Positions 53,152 to 62,515 of a stretch of 64,000 nt of DNA are shown piece after piece. The notes under the pieces were generated by a model. It was not told the origin of the DNA, did no database searches, and saw only the letters and a list, made by a program, of their open reading frames with translations. Both the position numbers and the translations under genes were made by a program. Within the stretch, counting starts at the first letter, position 1. Each line of letters begins with the position of its first letter. The stretch is taken from contig JACPVS010000021.1 of the NCBI GenBank assembly GCA_016197365.1, forward strand, positions 1-64,000, in the 5' to 3' direction. Source of the stretch: Mycolicibacterium cosmeticum. GTDB lineage: Bacteria; Actinomycetota; Actinomycetes; Mycobacteriales; Mycobacteriaceae.

Positions 53152-54959
53152 CTGCTTTCCGTGTCCTCACTGCCCGTGGCGGGCTTTTCGATCATGCCCG
53201 GGTCGGGCTGCGCATCTTTTTCGCTGGACGTGGCCGTCCGGCGTTTACGCACGAACTTCCCATTGTGCAGCATCGCCGCGACCACAGCCGCAAACCCGAG
53301 GACGATGAGGGCGATCTGGATGGCCGGGGCCCATTGCGTCGCGAACGTCAGGTTGGATTTGAGCCGCACCGCAGCGTCGAGATAGGCGGGCTCGAAGAAT
53401 TCGGTGCTGGCTATCGCATGGCCGTCCGGGGCGACGATCGCACTGATCCCCACGGTGCCGGCCACCACCACGTAGCGGTCGTGTTCGACGGCACGCAGCC
53501 GCGCGAACGCCAGCTGCTGGGCGCTCATCGCCTTGTTGAAGGTGGCGTTGTTGGCCGGCACGGCGAGCAGCTGGGCCCCGCTGAGCACGGATTCGCGGGC
53601 GGCGCGGTCGAAGATGACCTCCCAGCAGGTGGTGATCCCGATCGGGATCCCGGCGGCCGTCACCACCCCGTTGCCCTCACCCGGCACGAAGTAACCGGCA
53701 CGGTCGGCGTATGACGAGATGTGCCGAAAGACGTTGCGCCACGGCAGGTATTCGCCGAATGGCTGCACGATCTTCTTGTCGTGGCGCTCCCCCGGTCCGG
53801 TGAGCCCATCCCAGACCAGCACGGTGTTGGTGGCGACGGGGGTCTCGGGGGTGAAGCCGGGGGCACGCAGCACGGTGCCGACCAGGATCGGCGCATGGAT
53901 GGCGCGGGCCGCTTCGGAGATCTCGGCACCGGCATCGGCATTGAGCACCGGATCGATGTCCGACGAATTCTCCGGCCAGATCACCACCATGGGCTGCGGT
54001 GCGCGACCGGCCTGCACGTCCTCGGCGAGCCGCAGGGTCTGGTTCACGTGGTTGTCCAGCACCGCTCGCCGCTGGGCGTTGAAGTCGAGGCCGAGGCGCG
54101 GCACGTTGCCCTGGATCGCGGCGACGGTCACCGTCGGGTGTTCACCCGACCCGGCTCCGGATTTGTGTACCGCGGGCCACACCAGCGCGGTGCCCAGAAG
54201 TACGACACAGATGCAGACACCGGGCAGTACCACCTCGGGGCGGGCGGCGTCGGTCGTCGCGGCGACATGATCGGGGTGGCTGCGGCGCCACCACAGCACG
54301 ATCTCCAGGGCGATCGCGGTGAGGCTGAACCCGACCAGCGCCACGGCGACCGAGACCAGCGGTGCGCCGCCGATCTGCGCCAGTGGCAACAGCGGGCTGC
54401 CGGCCTGGCTGAAGCCGACCACGCCCCACGGAAAGCCGCCGAACGGCACCTCCGATTTGAGCCATTCCTGGACCGCCCACTGCGCGGCGAACCACACCGG
54501 CCAGCCCGGCAGGGTCCGCACCAGCACCGCCAACAGTCCGAACAGCGCCGGGAAGAGGGCCTGCAGCAGGGCCAGCGCCAGCCAGGGCAACGTGCCGACC
54601 AGGTTGCCGATCCACGGCAGCAACGGGATGTAGAACGCGAGCCCGAACACCAGTCCGTAGCCGAATCCGCCGGCCCGGGTGGTCTGCGTTCGGGTCAGTA
54701 CCCAGCCCAGCAGGGCCAGCGACACGAACGCGCAGTACCACCAACCCCAGGGCGGGAAGCTCGCGCACATCAGCAGGCCGGCGACCATCGACACCACAAA
54801 CCGTGGCCAGCGTGGCGCCGCGATCCGGCGCAGGCGGCTTCCGAACCGGGCAGGCCGGCCGGGGCCGGCCGGTGGCGCCTCGGATTCCGGCGTGGGCTCC
54901 GGTTCGGCCTGGGTGACGGATTCGGCGTCGGGTTCGGTGACGGGCTCGATGTCAGCCAT
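53148..54959 (-). CDS. lnt: Apolipoprotein N-acyltransferase
   Basis: 603 residues. A Glu/Pro-rich cytoplasmic start (residues 1-35) is followed by about six transmembrane segments (for example VVSMVAGLLMCASFPPWGWW) and a nitrilase-type domain: VVIWPENSSDID, KKIVQPFGEYLPWR (active-site Lys), TTCWEVIFD (nucleophilic Cys), and a final anchor segment. It adds the third acyl chain to lipoproteins in the membrane. The operon order amidohydrolase-lnt-ppm1 has 8- and 4-base overlaps. Confidence 0.95.
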   Translation of the reverse strand: MADIEPVTEPDAESVTQAEPEPTPESEAPPAGPGRPARFGSRLRRIAAPRWPRFVVSMVAGLLMCASFPPWGWWYCAFVSLALLGWVLTRTQTTRAGGFGYGLVFGLAFYIPLLPWIGNLVGTLPWLALALLQALFPALFGLLAVLVRTLPGWPVWFAAQWAVQEWLKSEVPFGGFPWGVVGFSQAGSPLLPLAQIGGAPLVSVAVALVGFSLTAIALEIVLWWRRSHPDHVAATTDAARPEVVLPGVCICVVLLGTALVWPAVHKSGAGSGEHPTVTVAAIQGNVPRLGLDFNAQRRAVLDNHVNQTLRLAEDVQAGRAPQPMVVIWPENSSDIDPVLNADAGAEISEAARAIHAPILVGTVLRAPGFTPETPVATNTVLVWDGLTGPGERHDKKIVQPFGEYLPWRNVFRHISSYADRAGYFVPGEGNGVVTAAGIPIGITTCWEVIFDRAARESVLSGAQLLAVPANNATFNKAMSAQQLAFARLRAVEHDRYVVVAGTVGISAIVAPDGHAIASTEFFEPAYLDAAVRLKSNLTFATQWAPAIQIALIVLGFAAVVAAMLHNGKFVRKRRTATSSEKDAQPDPGMIEKPATGSEDTESR

Positions 54960-56544
54960 GCAGGACCACGCCCCTGTGCACGGTCTGCAGGCAGCGCGGC
55001 GATTGGGCGGGCGTCACCCGCGGCAGCGCGGGGACCCGGGACCGCGGATCGGTGGACCAGCGCGCCACCACCTCGGCGGCCGGCGTACCGACCTCCAGAT
55101 CGCCGGCGTCCCAGATCGCGTAGGAGGCGGGCGCGCCAGGGACGAGCGTGCCCGCGACGCCGTCACGCACGCCGGAGGCCCGCCACGCACCGCGCGTTGC
55201 CGCCGAGAACGCCGCGCGGGCCGAGACGCCGCTGCCCGGGGTGCGGTGTTCGGAGGCGGCGCGCACGGATTGCCACGGGTCAAGTCCGGTGACCGGGCTG
55301 TCGGAGCCGAAGGCGAGTGGCACGCCTTGGGATGCTAACAGCGCGAACGGGTTGAGTTTGCCGGCTCGGTCAACCCCGAGGCGCTGGGCGTACATACCGT
55401 CCGGGCCGCCCCACAAGTCGTCGAAGTTGGGCTGCATGCTCGCGATGACGCCCCATGAGCCCAGGCGTGCGGCCTGGTCCGGATCGACCATCTCCAGGTG
55501 CTCCAGCCGGTGTCCGCAGCGGGCGACGGCAGGCCCCCCGAAGCGGTCGGCAACGACCTGTAAGGCGTCGGTGACGGTGGCGACGGCCGCGTCGCCGATC
55601 ACGTGGAAACCGGCCGTGATGCCGGCCTCGGTGCAGGCCAGCAGGTGCGCCGTGACGGCGTCGGCGTCCAGGTAGCTGTTGCCGCAGGTGTGCGGGGCGT
55701 CCGCGTAGGCCTCCTGCAGCCAGGCGGTCCGCGAGCCGAGGGCGCCGTCGATGAACAGGTCGCCGGCCAGCCCACGTGCGGCGGTGCGCTCGATGAGGCC
55801 GCGGGCCTGCTCGGCGGTCTGCACGGCTTCACCCCAGTAGCCGATGACCTCGACGCCGTGGTCCAGGGCGCGTAGCGCCTGCCAGTCGTCGAGCCCGCCG
55901 ATGTCGGGGCCTGCACATTCGTGCACGGCGGCGATGCCGAGGGCCGCCGCGGCGTCCAGTGCCGCACGCTGTGCGCGGTCGCGCTGGGCCGACGTCAGCA
56001 GGTCACGCGCGGCGGCCCGCACGGCGTGGTGGGCGGCGGCGGTCAACGGTCGCTGCGGATCGAACCCGGACGCGTCGGTGAGGTCGACGACCGCGGCCCG
56101 CAGGCCGGTCGAGGCGGCGGCGGAGTGCACGTCGACCCGGCTCAGGTAGGCGGGCCGCCCGCCGAGGGCCGAATCGAGTTCGGCCGTGGTCGGGGGTTGG
56201 GCCTCGGGCCAGTCGGTTTCGTCCCAGCCGTGCCCCCACACGATGCCGTCGGGATGACCGGCGGCGTATTCGGCAACCAGGCGCACACAGTGCTCACGGG
56301 ACCGCGCGCCCCGCAGGTCCAGGCCGGTCAGGGCCAGCCCGGTCGCGGTGACGTGGACGTGGCTGTCCACGAATGCCGGGGCGACGAAGGCACCGTCCAG
56401 ATCGATCGCGTCGGCGCCCGGGAACTCGTGGCGGGCGGTGTCGTCGGCACCCAGCCACACGACGAGTCCGTCACGCACGGCCATGGCGGTCGCGTCGGGG
56501 GCGGCCGGGCTGTGCACGCGCCCGTTGAACAGAAGTGTGGTCAC
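54952..56544 (-). CDS. Amidohydrolase-3 (YtcJ-like) family protein
   Basis: 530 residues. The metal-dependent hydrolase core has DSHVHVTATG (HxH ligands), a later HVIGDAAV histidine and HRLEHLEMVD, then FGSDSPVTGLDPW (the catalytic Asp). This is the YtcJ/amidohydrolase_3 pattern; natural substrates are mostly unknown. The GTG at 56544 begins the family's N-terminus (TTLLFNGRVHSP); the longer frame is spurious. It sits where M. tuberculosis carries Rv2052c, upstream of and overlapping lnt. Confidence 0.85.
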   Translation of the reverse strand: MTTLLFNGRVHSPAAPDATAMAVRDGLVVWLGADDTARHEFPGADAIDLDGAFVAPAFVDSHVHVTATGLALTGLDLRGARSREHCVRLVAEYAAGHPDGIVWGHGWDETDWPEAQPPTTAELDSALGGRPAYLSRVDVHSAAASTGLRAAVVDLTDASGFDPQRPLTAAAHHAVRAAARDLLTSAQRDRAQRAALDAAAALGIAAVHECAGPDIGGLDDWQALRALDHGVEVIGYWGEAVQTAEQARGLIERTAARGLAGDLFIDGALGSRTAWLQEAYADAPHTCGNSYLDADAVTAHLLACTEAGITAGFHVIGDAAVATVTDALQVVADRFGGPAVARCGHRLEHLEMVDPDQAARLGSWGVIASMQPNFDDLWGGPDGMYAQRLGVDRAGKLNPFALLASQGVPLAFGSDSPVTGLDPWQSVRAASEHRTPGSGVSARAAFSAATRGAWRASGVRDGVAGTLVPGAPASYAIWDAGDLEVGTPAAEVVARWSTDPRSRVPALPRVTPAQSPRCLQTVHRGVVLHG

Positions 56545-56567
56545 GAAGCGGACAGAGTAGTCGGCGC

Positions 56568-57068
56568 TCAGGGGTGCCGGTGCTCCAACGGGGCCGGGGT
56601 GATCACCTCGTCGACCACATCGATCACCTCGCCGTCCACGTACTCGCCGTGGCCGGCGTTGCGGGGCTGCTGTCCGCCGGGGCTGAAGACCATCACCGGC
56701 ACGGACCGGCTCAGCTGACGGTTCACCAGCCCGGCGACCAACGGCCGGCCCACGACGCGGGTGGGCGGCAACAGCAGCAGGGCGCCCACGACGGAACTGG
56801 CCAGACCGGGGATGACCACCATCACGGTGCCCAGCGCGACGAGCAGGCTGTCGGACGCCAGGGTCTGGTGGTCGGCGCCGGTGCGGCCGCGCAGCACGTT
56901 CTGTAGGCGGGCGAGTTGTCGGGTGAGTTGCGTGCCGGCGAGTGCCAGCCCCAGTCCGAACGTCACCAGCAGTGCCAGCACCGTCCACCCGAAACCGATG
57001 GTCGACACCAGGCCCACGACCACCGCCAGTTCGACGAGGACGTACACGAGGAACAGTCGCATTGCCAT
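56568..57068 (-). CDS. fxsA: FxsA-family membrane protein
   Basis: 166 residues with about four hydrophobic segments: LVYVLVELAVVVGLVSTIG, TVLALLVTFGLGLALAG, LVALGTVMVVIPGLASSVVGALLLLP and an amphipathic tail. These match FxsA, a small inner-membrane protein whose E. coli form limits F-plasmid exclusion of phage T7. The normal role in actinobacteria is unknown. It starts just before the amidohydrolase gene (23 bases between), in the M. tuberculosis order. Confidence 0.88.
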   Translation of the reverse strand: MAMRLFLVYVLVELAVVVGLVSTIGFGWTVLALLVTFGLGLALAGTQLTRQLARLQNVLRGRTGADHQTLASDSLLVALGTVMVVIPGLASSVVGALLLLPPTRVVGRPLVAGLVNRQLSRSVPVMVFSPGGQQPRNAGHGEYVDGEVIDVVDEVITPAPLEHRHP

Positions 57069-57101
57069 GTCAGCTCAACGCGCGGGGCGCCGCCTGGGTT
57101 C

Positions 57102-57503
57102 CTAATTCCCGGGGACGGCTTCGACCTCGATCGCGGCGTGCACCTTGTCGACGCCGCCGCGCACGATCGCCTGCGGGATCCACCACCACGCGTGCCACCA
57201 GTAACGCCGGGTGACCATGTCGAACACCCGCCGGGTCTCGGACTTCGGCAGATTGCGGGCGACGGCCTCGACGGGTTCGCCCTTGACCTTGCCCAGCACA
57301 CCGCATTTCTGGATGGTGACCCGAGGCGTGTTGTTGATCCGCTTGGTCTTCCAGGAGCCGTCGTCGGTGCTGATCAGCAGCTTGCCCTCGTGGGGCACGC
57401 CCCACACCGGGGTGGGCTTGGGCCGCCCGTCTTTGGTGAAGGTGGTCAGCAGCAAATACTTCTCGCGGTAGACGTCTTCGAAGGTCGGCGGGTTCGGTGC
57501 CAT
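57102..57503 (-). CDS. PPOX-class F420-dependent oxidoreductase family protein
   Basis: 133 residues of the split-beta-barrel flavin-binding fold. KYLLLTTFTKDGRPKPTPVW and WKTKRINNTPRVTIQKC are the conserved elements. Many mycobacterial members use the deazaflavin F420 and others bind FMN, so the cofactor is not certain. A Trp-rich stretch (YWWHAWWWIP) is notable and may touch membrane. A second member, 58375-58758, lies on the other side of purU with the same motifs. Confidence 0.88.
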   Translation of the reverse strand: MAPNPPTFEDVYREKYLLLTTFTKDGRPKPTPVWGVPHEGKLLISTDDGSWKTKRINNTPRVTIQKCGVLGKVKGEPVEAVARNLPKSETRRVFDMVTRRYWWHAWWWIPQAIVRGGVDKVHAAIEVEAVPGN

Positions 57504-57506
57504 GTT

Positions 57507-58388
57507 TCAGAAGATAACCGTCTCGTTGTCGTGGCGCAGGATGCGGTCCTGGCAATGCCACAGCACCGCGCGGGACAGCACGGCCCGTTCGACGTCGGCG
57601 CCGAGGCGGACCAGATCCTCGACGGTGTGGGTGTGATCGACGCGCACCACGTCCTGTTCGATGATCGGGCCTTCGTCGAGGTCGGCGGTGACGTAGTGCG
57701 CCGTGGCGCCGATCAGCTTCACCCCGCGTTCGCGGGCCCGACGGTAGGTGTTGGCACCGATGAACGCGGGCAGGAACGAGTGGTGGATGTTGATCAGCGG
57801 GCAGCCGATCGCACCGAGGAATTCCGGGGTGACGATCTGCATGTAGCGCGCGAGCACCACCAGATCGACGTTGCCCGTGAGCAGTTCCAGTTGCCGCTGC
57901 TCGGCTTCGGCCCGCGTGTCGCGGGTGGCCGGGATGTAGACGAACGGAACGTTGAACGCCCGGACCTGCTCGGCCAGTTCGGGGTGGTTGGCGATCACCA
58001 TGACCACGGTCATGTCGAGTTCACCGCGCCGGTTACGCCACAGCAGGTCGAGCAGGCAATGATCCGCGGTCGAGGCGAAGATGGCGACGCGTTTGGGCTT
58101 GGCCGCCTCGGTGAATCGGTATTCGATGTCGAATTCGGCGGCCAGCGTCGCGAACTCGCGTTCCAGCGCTGGGCCCGCGGCGGTGAGTCCGGGAAGGTGA
58201 AAGACGGTGCGCTGCAAGAACGTTCCGCCTTCTGGCTCGGTGGAATGCTGATCCAGCGAGATGATGTTGGCACCTGCGCGGCTCAGGAAGGTCGAGACCG
58301 CGGCGACGATGCCCGAGCGGTCCGGGCAGGTCAGCAGCAGCCGGCCGATATCGGGGTGGCGCGCTACCCCGGAGCTAGCCGGCCGCAC
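57507..58388 (-). CDS. purU: Formyltetrahydrofolate deformylase
   Basis: 293 residues. An N-terminal ACT domain (LLLTCPDRSGIVAAVSTFLSRAGANI) is followed by a formyltransferase-type catalytic domain with LARYMQIVTPEFL, NIHHSFLPAF (catalytic His) and HYVTADLDEGPIIEQD (catalytic Asp). It hydrolyses 10-formyl-THF to formate and THF and balances one-carbon pools with purine synthesis. The GTG at 58388 overlaps the end of the PPOX gene by 14 bases; no later start suits the ACT domain. Confidence 0.95.
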   Translation of the reverse strand: MRPASSGVARHPDIGRLLLTCPDRSGIVAAVSTFLSRAGANIISLDQHSTEPEGGTFLQRTVFHLPGLTAAGPALEREFATLAAEFDIEYRFTEAAKPKRVAIFASTADHCLLDLLWRNRRGELDMTVVMVIANHPELAEQVRAFNVPFVYIPATRDTRAEAEQRQLELLTGNVDLVVLARYMQIVTPEFLGAIGCPLINIHHSFLPAFIGANTYRRARERGVKLIGATAHYVTADLDEGPIIEQDVVRVDHTHTVEDLVRLGADVERAVLSRAVLWHCQDRILRHDNETVIF

Positions 58389-58758
58389 GGAGTTCGAGGC
58401 CGACGTTGTTCTTCATGCCGCCCCGCAGCTTGGAGAACAGGTTGAAGGTCTTGCCCATCAGGCCGTACCGCGAACCGATGGCGTCATAGACGGCCCCCAC
58501 CTGTCCCTGGTCCAGGATCGCGGCGGTGGCTTCGACCGCCTCGCTCTTGACGTTGCCGCGCATGTCGCAGACCGCCACGGTGACCCGCGGGGTGTTGCGG
58601 ATCCGCTTGACCTTCCACGACGTCCCCTGGGTGATCACCAGCAGCCGGTCGCCGTCCGGCGCGGCCCAGATGGCGGTGGGTTTGGGCCGGCCGTCCTTGG
58701 TGAAGGTGGTCAGCAGGATGTAGTCGGCCTTGGCGACTTCGGCGAACGTGAGAGCCAT
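58375..58758 (-). CDS. PPOX-class F420-dependent oxidoreductase family protein (Rv2061c-like)
   Basis: 127 residues. YILLTTFTKDGRPKPTAIWAAP, SWKVKRIRNTPRVTVAVCD and GNVKSEAVEATA match the 57102 protein closely, so the two are paralogues. It lies 30 bases downstream of cobN, as Rv2061c does next to Rv2062c in M. tuberculosis. It presumably binds F420 or FMN; the substrate is unknown. Its 3' end overlaps purU. Confidence 0.9.
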   Translation of the reverse strand: MALTFAEVAKADYILLTTFTKDGRPKPTAIWAAPDGDRLLVITQGTSWKVKRIRNTPRVTVAVCDMRGNVKSEAVEATAAILDQGQVGAVYDAIGSRYGLMGKTFNLFSKLRGGMKNNVGLELRAAG

Positions 58759-58788
58759 GGAGGTGAATCTAGTGGGTGGCCGAAAAAT

Positions 58789-61700
58789 CTAGCCCTCGAG
58801 ATCGCCTTCGGTTTCCAGCAGCACCCGGCGCAAACCCTCGAGGGTGTCGGCTTCGGGTTGCGCCCACATCCCCCGGCCGGCCGCCTCGAGCAGTCGCTCG
58901 GCCATGCCGTGCAGCGCCCACGGATTGGATTCGGTCATGAACTTGCGGTTCTCCGGATCCAGCACGTACGACGCCGACAGCTGCTCATACATCCAGTCCG
59001 ACATGACGTGCGCGGTCGCGTCATAGCCGAACAGGTAATCGACGGTGGCCGCCATCTCGAAGGCGCCCTTGTAGCCGTGCCTGCGCATCGCGTTGATCCA
59101 CCGCGGGTTGACCACCCGGGCGCGGAACACCCGGGTGGTCTCCTCGGACAGCGTGCGCGTGCGCACCGCGTCGGGCCGGGTGTTGTCGCCGATGTAGGCC
59201 GCCGGGTCCGCACCCGTCAGTGCCCGCACGGTGGCGATCATGCCGCCGTGGTACTGGAAATAGTCGTCGGAGTCCGCGATGTCGTGCTCGCGGGTGTCGG
59301 TGTTCTTCGCGGCGACCGCGATCCGGCGGTAGGCCTTGTTCATGTCCTCGGCCGCGGGTGCGCCGTCCAGATCGCGGCCGTAGGCGAATCCACCCCAGGC
59401 CGTGTAGACCTGTGCCAGGTCGTTGTCGTCGCGCCAGTTGCGGCTGTCGATCAGTTGCAGCAGACCGGCTCCGTAGGTCCCCGGCTTCGAGCCGAAAATC
59501 CTTGTGGTGGAACGGCGTTCATCGCGATGATCAGCGAGGTCGGCTTGGCTGTGGGCCCGCACGAAGTTGTCCTCGGGGGCCTCGTCGAGGGCCGCGACCA
59601 GCCGCACCGCGTCGTCGAGCATGGTGACGACATGCGGGAAGGCGTCCCGGAAGAATCCGGAGATGCGGACGGTGACGTCAATACGGGGGCGGCCCAGCTC
59701 GGCCAGCGAGATCGGCTCCAGGTTCACCACCCGCCGTGACGCGTCGTCCCACACCGGCCGGACACCCAGCAGGGCAAGCACTTCGGCGATGTCGTCGCCG
59801 GAGGTGCGCATCGCCGACGTGCCCCACACCGACAGCCCCACCGAGGCCGGCCAGCGTCCGTAATCGGACTGGTAGCGTTCCAGCAGCGAATCTGCCATCG
59901 CCACACCGGTTTCCCACGCCAGGCGGGACGGCACGGCCTTCGGGTCCACCGAGTAGAAATTGCGGCCGGTGGGCAGCACGTTGACCAGCCCGCGCAGCGG
60001 TGAGCCCGACGGGCCTGCCGGGATGTAGTGCCCGTCCAGCGCGCGCAACACCGCGTCGATCTCGCCGTCGGTGCCCCGCAGCCGGGGCACCACCTCGTCC
60101 GCGGCAAAGGTCAGGATCTGGGCGACCACCGGGTCGCCGGTCAGGGCGTCGACCGCGGCGCTGTCCCAGCCGCTGCGCTGCAGCGCGGCGACGAGTTCCC
60201 TGGCCTGCTCCTCGGCGGCGTCCACGCTGGCCTTGTCTGCGGTGCCGTCCTCGGCCAGGCCAAGCGCCTCGCGCAGGCCCGGCACGGTCTGCTCGCCCCC
60301 GAAGAGCTGGCGGGCGCGCAGGATCGCCAGCACCAGATCGAGTTCGGCCTCTCCCGTCGGCGCCTGGCCCAGGATGTGCAGACCGTCGCGGATCTGGACG
60401 TCCTTGATCTCACACAGCCAACCGTCGACATGCAGCAACATGTCGTCGAAGGAGTCCTCGTCGGGCCGGTCTTCCAGGCCCAGATCGTGATCCATCTTCG
60501 CCGCGCGCATCAGCGTCCAGATCTGCTGGCGGATGGCCGGCAGTTTGGCCGGATCCAGCGCCGAGACGTTGGAGTGTTCGTCGAGGAGCTGCTCGAGGCG
60601 GGCGATGTCGCCGTAGGTCTCGGCGCGCGCCATCGGCGGGATCAGGTGGTCGACGAGGGTGGCGTGCGCGCGGCGTTTGGCCTGCGTGCCCTCACCCGGG
60701 TCATTGACCAGGAACGGGTAGATCAGCGGCAGGTCGCCCAGCGCGGCATCGGGTCCGCAGCCCGCGCTCAGACCGAGGGTCTTGCCGGGCAGCCATTCCA
60801 GGTTGCCGTGCTTGCCCAGGTGGACGACGGCGTCGGCGCCGAACAGGCTGTCCACCCAGCGGTAGGCCGCCAGGTAGTGGTGACTCGGCGGCAGATCCGG
60901 ATCGTGGTAGATGGCCACCGGGTTCTCCCCGAACCCGCGCGGCGGCTGCACCAGCAGCACGGTGTTGCCGGATTGCATTGCGGCGATGACGATCTCACCG
61001 TCCGGATTGTGACTGCGGTCCACGAACAGCTCACCCGGCGGCGGCCCCCAGTGTTTCACGATCGCTGCGGCGAAGTCGTCGGGCAAGGTGGCGAACCAGG
61101 CCGCGTAGTCAGCGGCCGAGACGCGGATCGGGTTGGCCTCCAGCGCTTCCGGAGTGAGCCAGTCGGGGTCCTGTCCCCCGCGTTCGATGAGCGCGTGCAC
61201 CAGCGCGTCGCCGTCGCCGGAGTCGACACCGGGGACGTCACCGATGTCATAACCCTTCTCCCGCATGGCGCGCAACAGCGCCACCGCGCTGGCAGGGGTG
61301 TCCAGCCCGACGGCGTTGCCGATCCGCGCATGCTTGGTCGGGTAGGCCGAGAACACCAGCGCCACGCGCTTGTCGGCGGGGGCGATGTGGCGCAGCTTCG
61401 CGTGCCGGACGGCCAGGCCGGCGACCCGCGCGCAGCGCTCCCGGTCGGCGGCATAGGTGATCAAGCCCTCGTCGTCGATCTCCTTGAAGGAGAACGGCAC
61501 CGTGATGATGCGTCCGTCGAATTCCGGGACCGCGACCTGGGTGGCGACATCCAGTGGGGACATGCCGTCGTCGTTCTCCGCCCAGCGGGCACGCGAGCTT
61601 GTGAGGCACAACCCCTGCAGGATCGGGATGTCCAGTGCGGCAAGGTGTGCGACGTTCCAGCCGTCGTCGGAACCACCGGCGGACGCAGTGGCCGGGGTGG

Positions 61701-62364
61701 ACCCACCCGCCGCGAGCACCGTGGTGACCAGCGCGTCGGCGGTGCCCAGCAGATCGAGAAGTTCGGGTTCGGCGGTGCGCAGCGAGGCGCAGTACACCGG
61801 CAGGGCCCGCGCACCGGCTTCTTCGATGGCATCGCAAAGCGCCTCGACATAGCCGGTGTTTCCGGCCAGGTGCTGGGCGCGGTAATAGAGGACCGCCACC
61901 GTGGGTCCCGTCGTGGCGGGGGTCCGCTCCAGCACACCCCAGGTGGGGACAGTGACCGGCGGCTCGAAGCCGACGCCGGTCATCAGCAGCGTGTCGGACA
62001 GGAACGCGTGCAGGCCGCGCAGGTTCTCGGTGCCGCCCTGCGCGAGGTAGATGTGCGCCTGCACCGCCACCCCGGCGGGCACGGTCGAATGGCGCATCAA
62101 CTCGCCGTCCGGGGTCTGCTCCCCGGACAACACGATGGTGGGGACGCCACTGGAGATGACCGCGTCGATGCCGCGCTGCCAACTGCGATACCCGCCGAGG
62201 ATGCGCACGATGGCGATGTCCACACCTTCGAGCAGTGCGGCGATCTCGCTGCCGAGTTCGTCGTCGAGCAGCCGCGATGGGTTGGCCCATCGATAATCCG
62301 CGCCGGAGGCGCGGGCGGTGATCAGGTCGGTGTCGGACGTGGACAGCAGCAGTACAGACGGCAC
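58789..62364 (-). CDS. cobN: Cobaltochelatase subunit CobN
   Basis: 1191 residues, the usual CobN size. VVHLGKHGNLEWLPGKTLGLS, NDPGEGTQAKRRAHATLVDHL, LPTGRNFYSVDPKAVPS and SVGLSVWGTSAMRTSGDDI are conserved CobN/BchH motifs. With CobS and CobT it inserts cobalt into hydrogenobyrinic acid a,c-diamide during aerobic cobalamin synthesis. The CobS/CobT AAA+ partners are not in the window, and the CbbQ/VWA pair at 9.6-12.2 kb is of another type. The GTG at 62364 begins MPSVLLLSTSDTDL. A 35-codon membrane ORF lies just upstream. Confidence 0.96.
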   Translation of the reverse strand: MPSVLLLSTSDTDLITARASGADYRWANPSRLLDDELGSEIAALLEGVDIAIVRILGGYRSWQRGIDAVISSGVPTIVLSGEQTPDGELMRHSTVPAGVAVQAHIYLAQGGTENLRGLHAFLSDTLLMTGVGFEPPVTVPTWGVLERTPATTGPTVAVLYYRAQHLAGNTGYVEALCDAIEEAGARALPVYCASLRTAEPELLDLLGTADALVTTVLAAGGSTPATASAGGSDDGWNVAHLAALDIPILQGLCLTSSRARWAENDDGMSPLDVATQVAVPEFDGRIITVPFSFKEIDDEGLITYAADRERCARVAGLAVRHAKLRHIAPADKRVALVFSAYPTKHARIGNAVGLDTPASAVALLRAMREKGYDIGDVPGVDSGDGDALVHALIERGGQDPDWLTPEALEANPIRVSAADYAAWFATLPDDFAAAIVKHWGPPPGELFVDRSHNPDGEIVIAAMQSGNTVLLVQPPRGFGENPVAIYHDPDLPPSHHYLAAYRWVDSLFGADAVVHLGKHGNLEWLPGKTLGLSAGCGPDAALGDLPLIYPFLVNDPGEGTQAKRRAHATLVDHLIPPMARAETYGDIARLEQLLDEHSNVSALDPAKLPAIRQQIWTLMRAAKMDHDLGLEDRPDEDSFDDMLLHVDGWLCEIKDVQIRDGLHILGQAPTGEAELDLVLAILRARQLFGGEQTVPGLREALGLAEDGTADKASVDAAEEQARELVAALQRSGWDSAAVDALTGDPVVAQILTFAADEVVPRLRGTDGEIDAVLRALDGHYIPAGPSGSPLRGLVNVLPTGRNFYSVDPKAVPSRLAWETGVAMADSLLERYQSDYGRWPASVGLSVWGTSAMRTSGDDIAEVLALLGVRPVWDDASRRVVNLEPISLAELGRPRIDVTVRISGFFRDAFPHVVTMLDDAVRLVAALDEAPEDNFVRAHSQADLADHRDERRSTTRIFGSKPGTYGAGLLQLIDSRNWRDDNDLAQVYTAWGGFAYGRDLDGAPAAEDMNKAYRRIAVAAKNTDTREHDIADSDDYFQYHGGMIATVRALTGADPAAYIGDNTRPDAVRTRTLSEETTRVFRARVVNPRWINAMRRHGYKGAFEMAATVDYLFGYDATAHVMSDWMYEQLSASYVLDPENRKFMTESNPWALHGMAERLLEAAGRGMWAQPEADTLEGLRRVLLETEGDLEG

Positions 62365-62407
62365 CGTCTATTCGTACCGCACCACCTGCGGCGTCCGGTC
62401 GGCGCCG

Positions 62408-62515
62408 TCAGCGCTCGGAGCGGCTCCAGCGGCCGTACCAGGAATCCTGATAGGGCGCCGCGAGGGCACCGAATACGAGGGCGACACCGATTCCGATGGC
62501 GATGAGTGAAACCAT
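62408..62515 (-). CDS. 35-residue single-span membrane protein upstream of cobN
   Basis: A short ORF, MVSLIAIGIGVALVFGALAA then PYQDSWYGRWSRSER, from the ATG at 62515. An excellent ribosome binding site (AAAGGAGTGACCA) precedes it. One transmembrane helix covers residues 3-20; the tail is basic. It ends 43 bases before cobN, in the same direction, so it may be made from the cobN transcript. I do not recognise the family. Confidence 0.6.
   Translation of the reverse strand: MVSLIAIGIGVALVFGALAAPYQDSWYGRWSRSER

Noticed and set aside
56545..56988. N-terminal extension of the amidohydrolase
   Set aside because: The added 148 residues are Arg/Pro/Gly-rich and antisense-like over fxsA; the GTG at 56544 starts the conserved family sequence.
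60028..62505. An 825-codon open frame on the forward strand across cobN
   Set aside because: It is antisense to clear CobN motifs and is a by-product of high GC third positions; no domain is recognisable in it.
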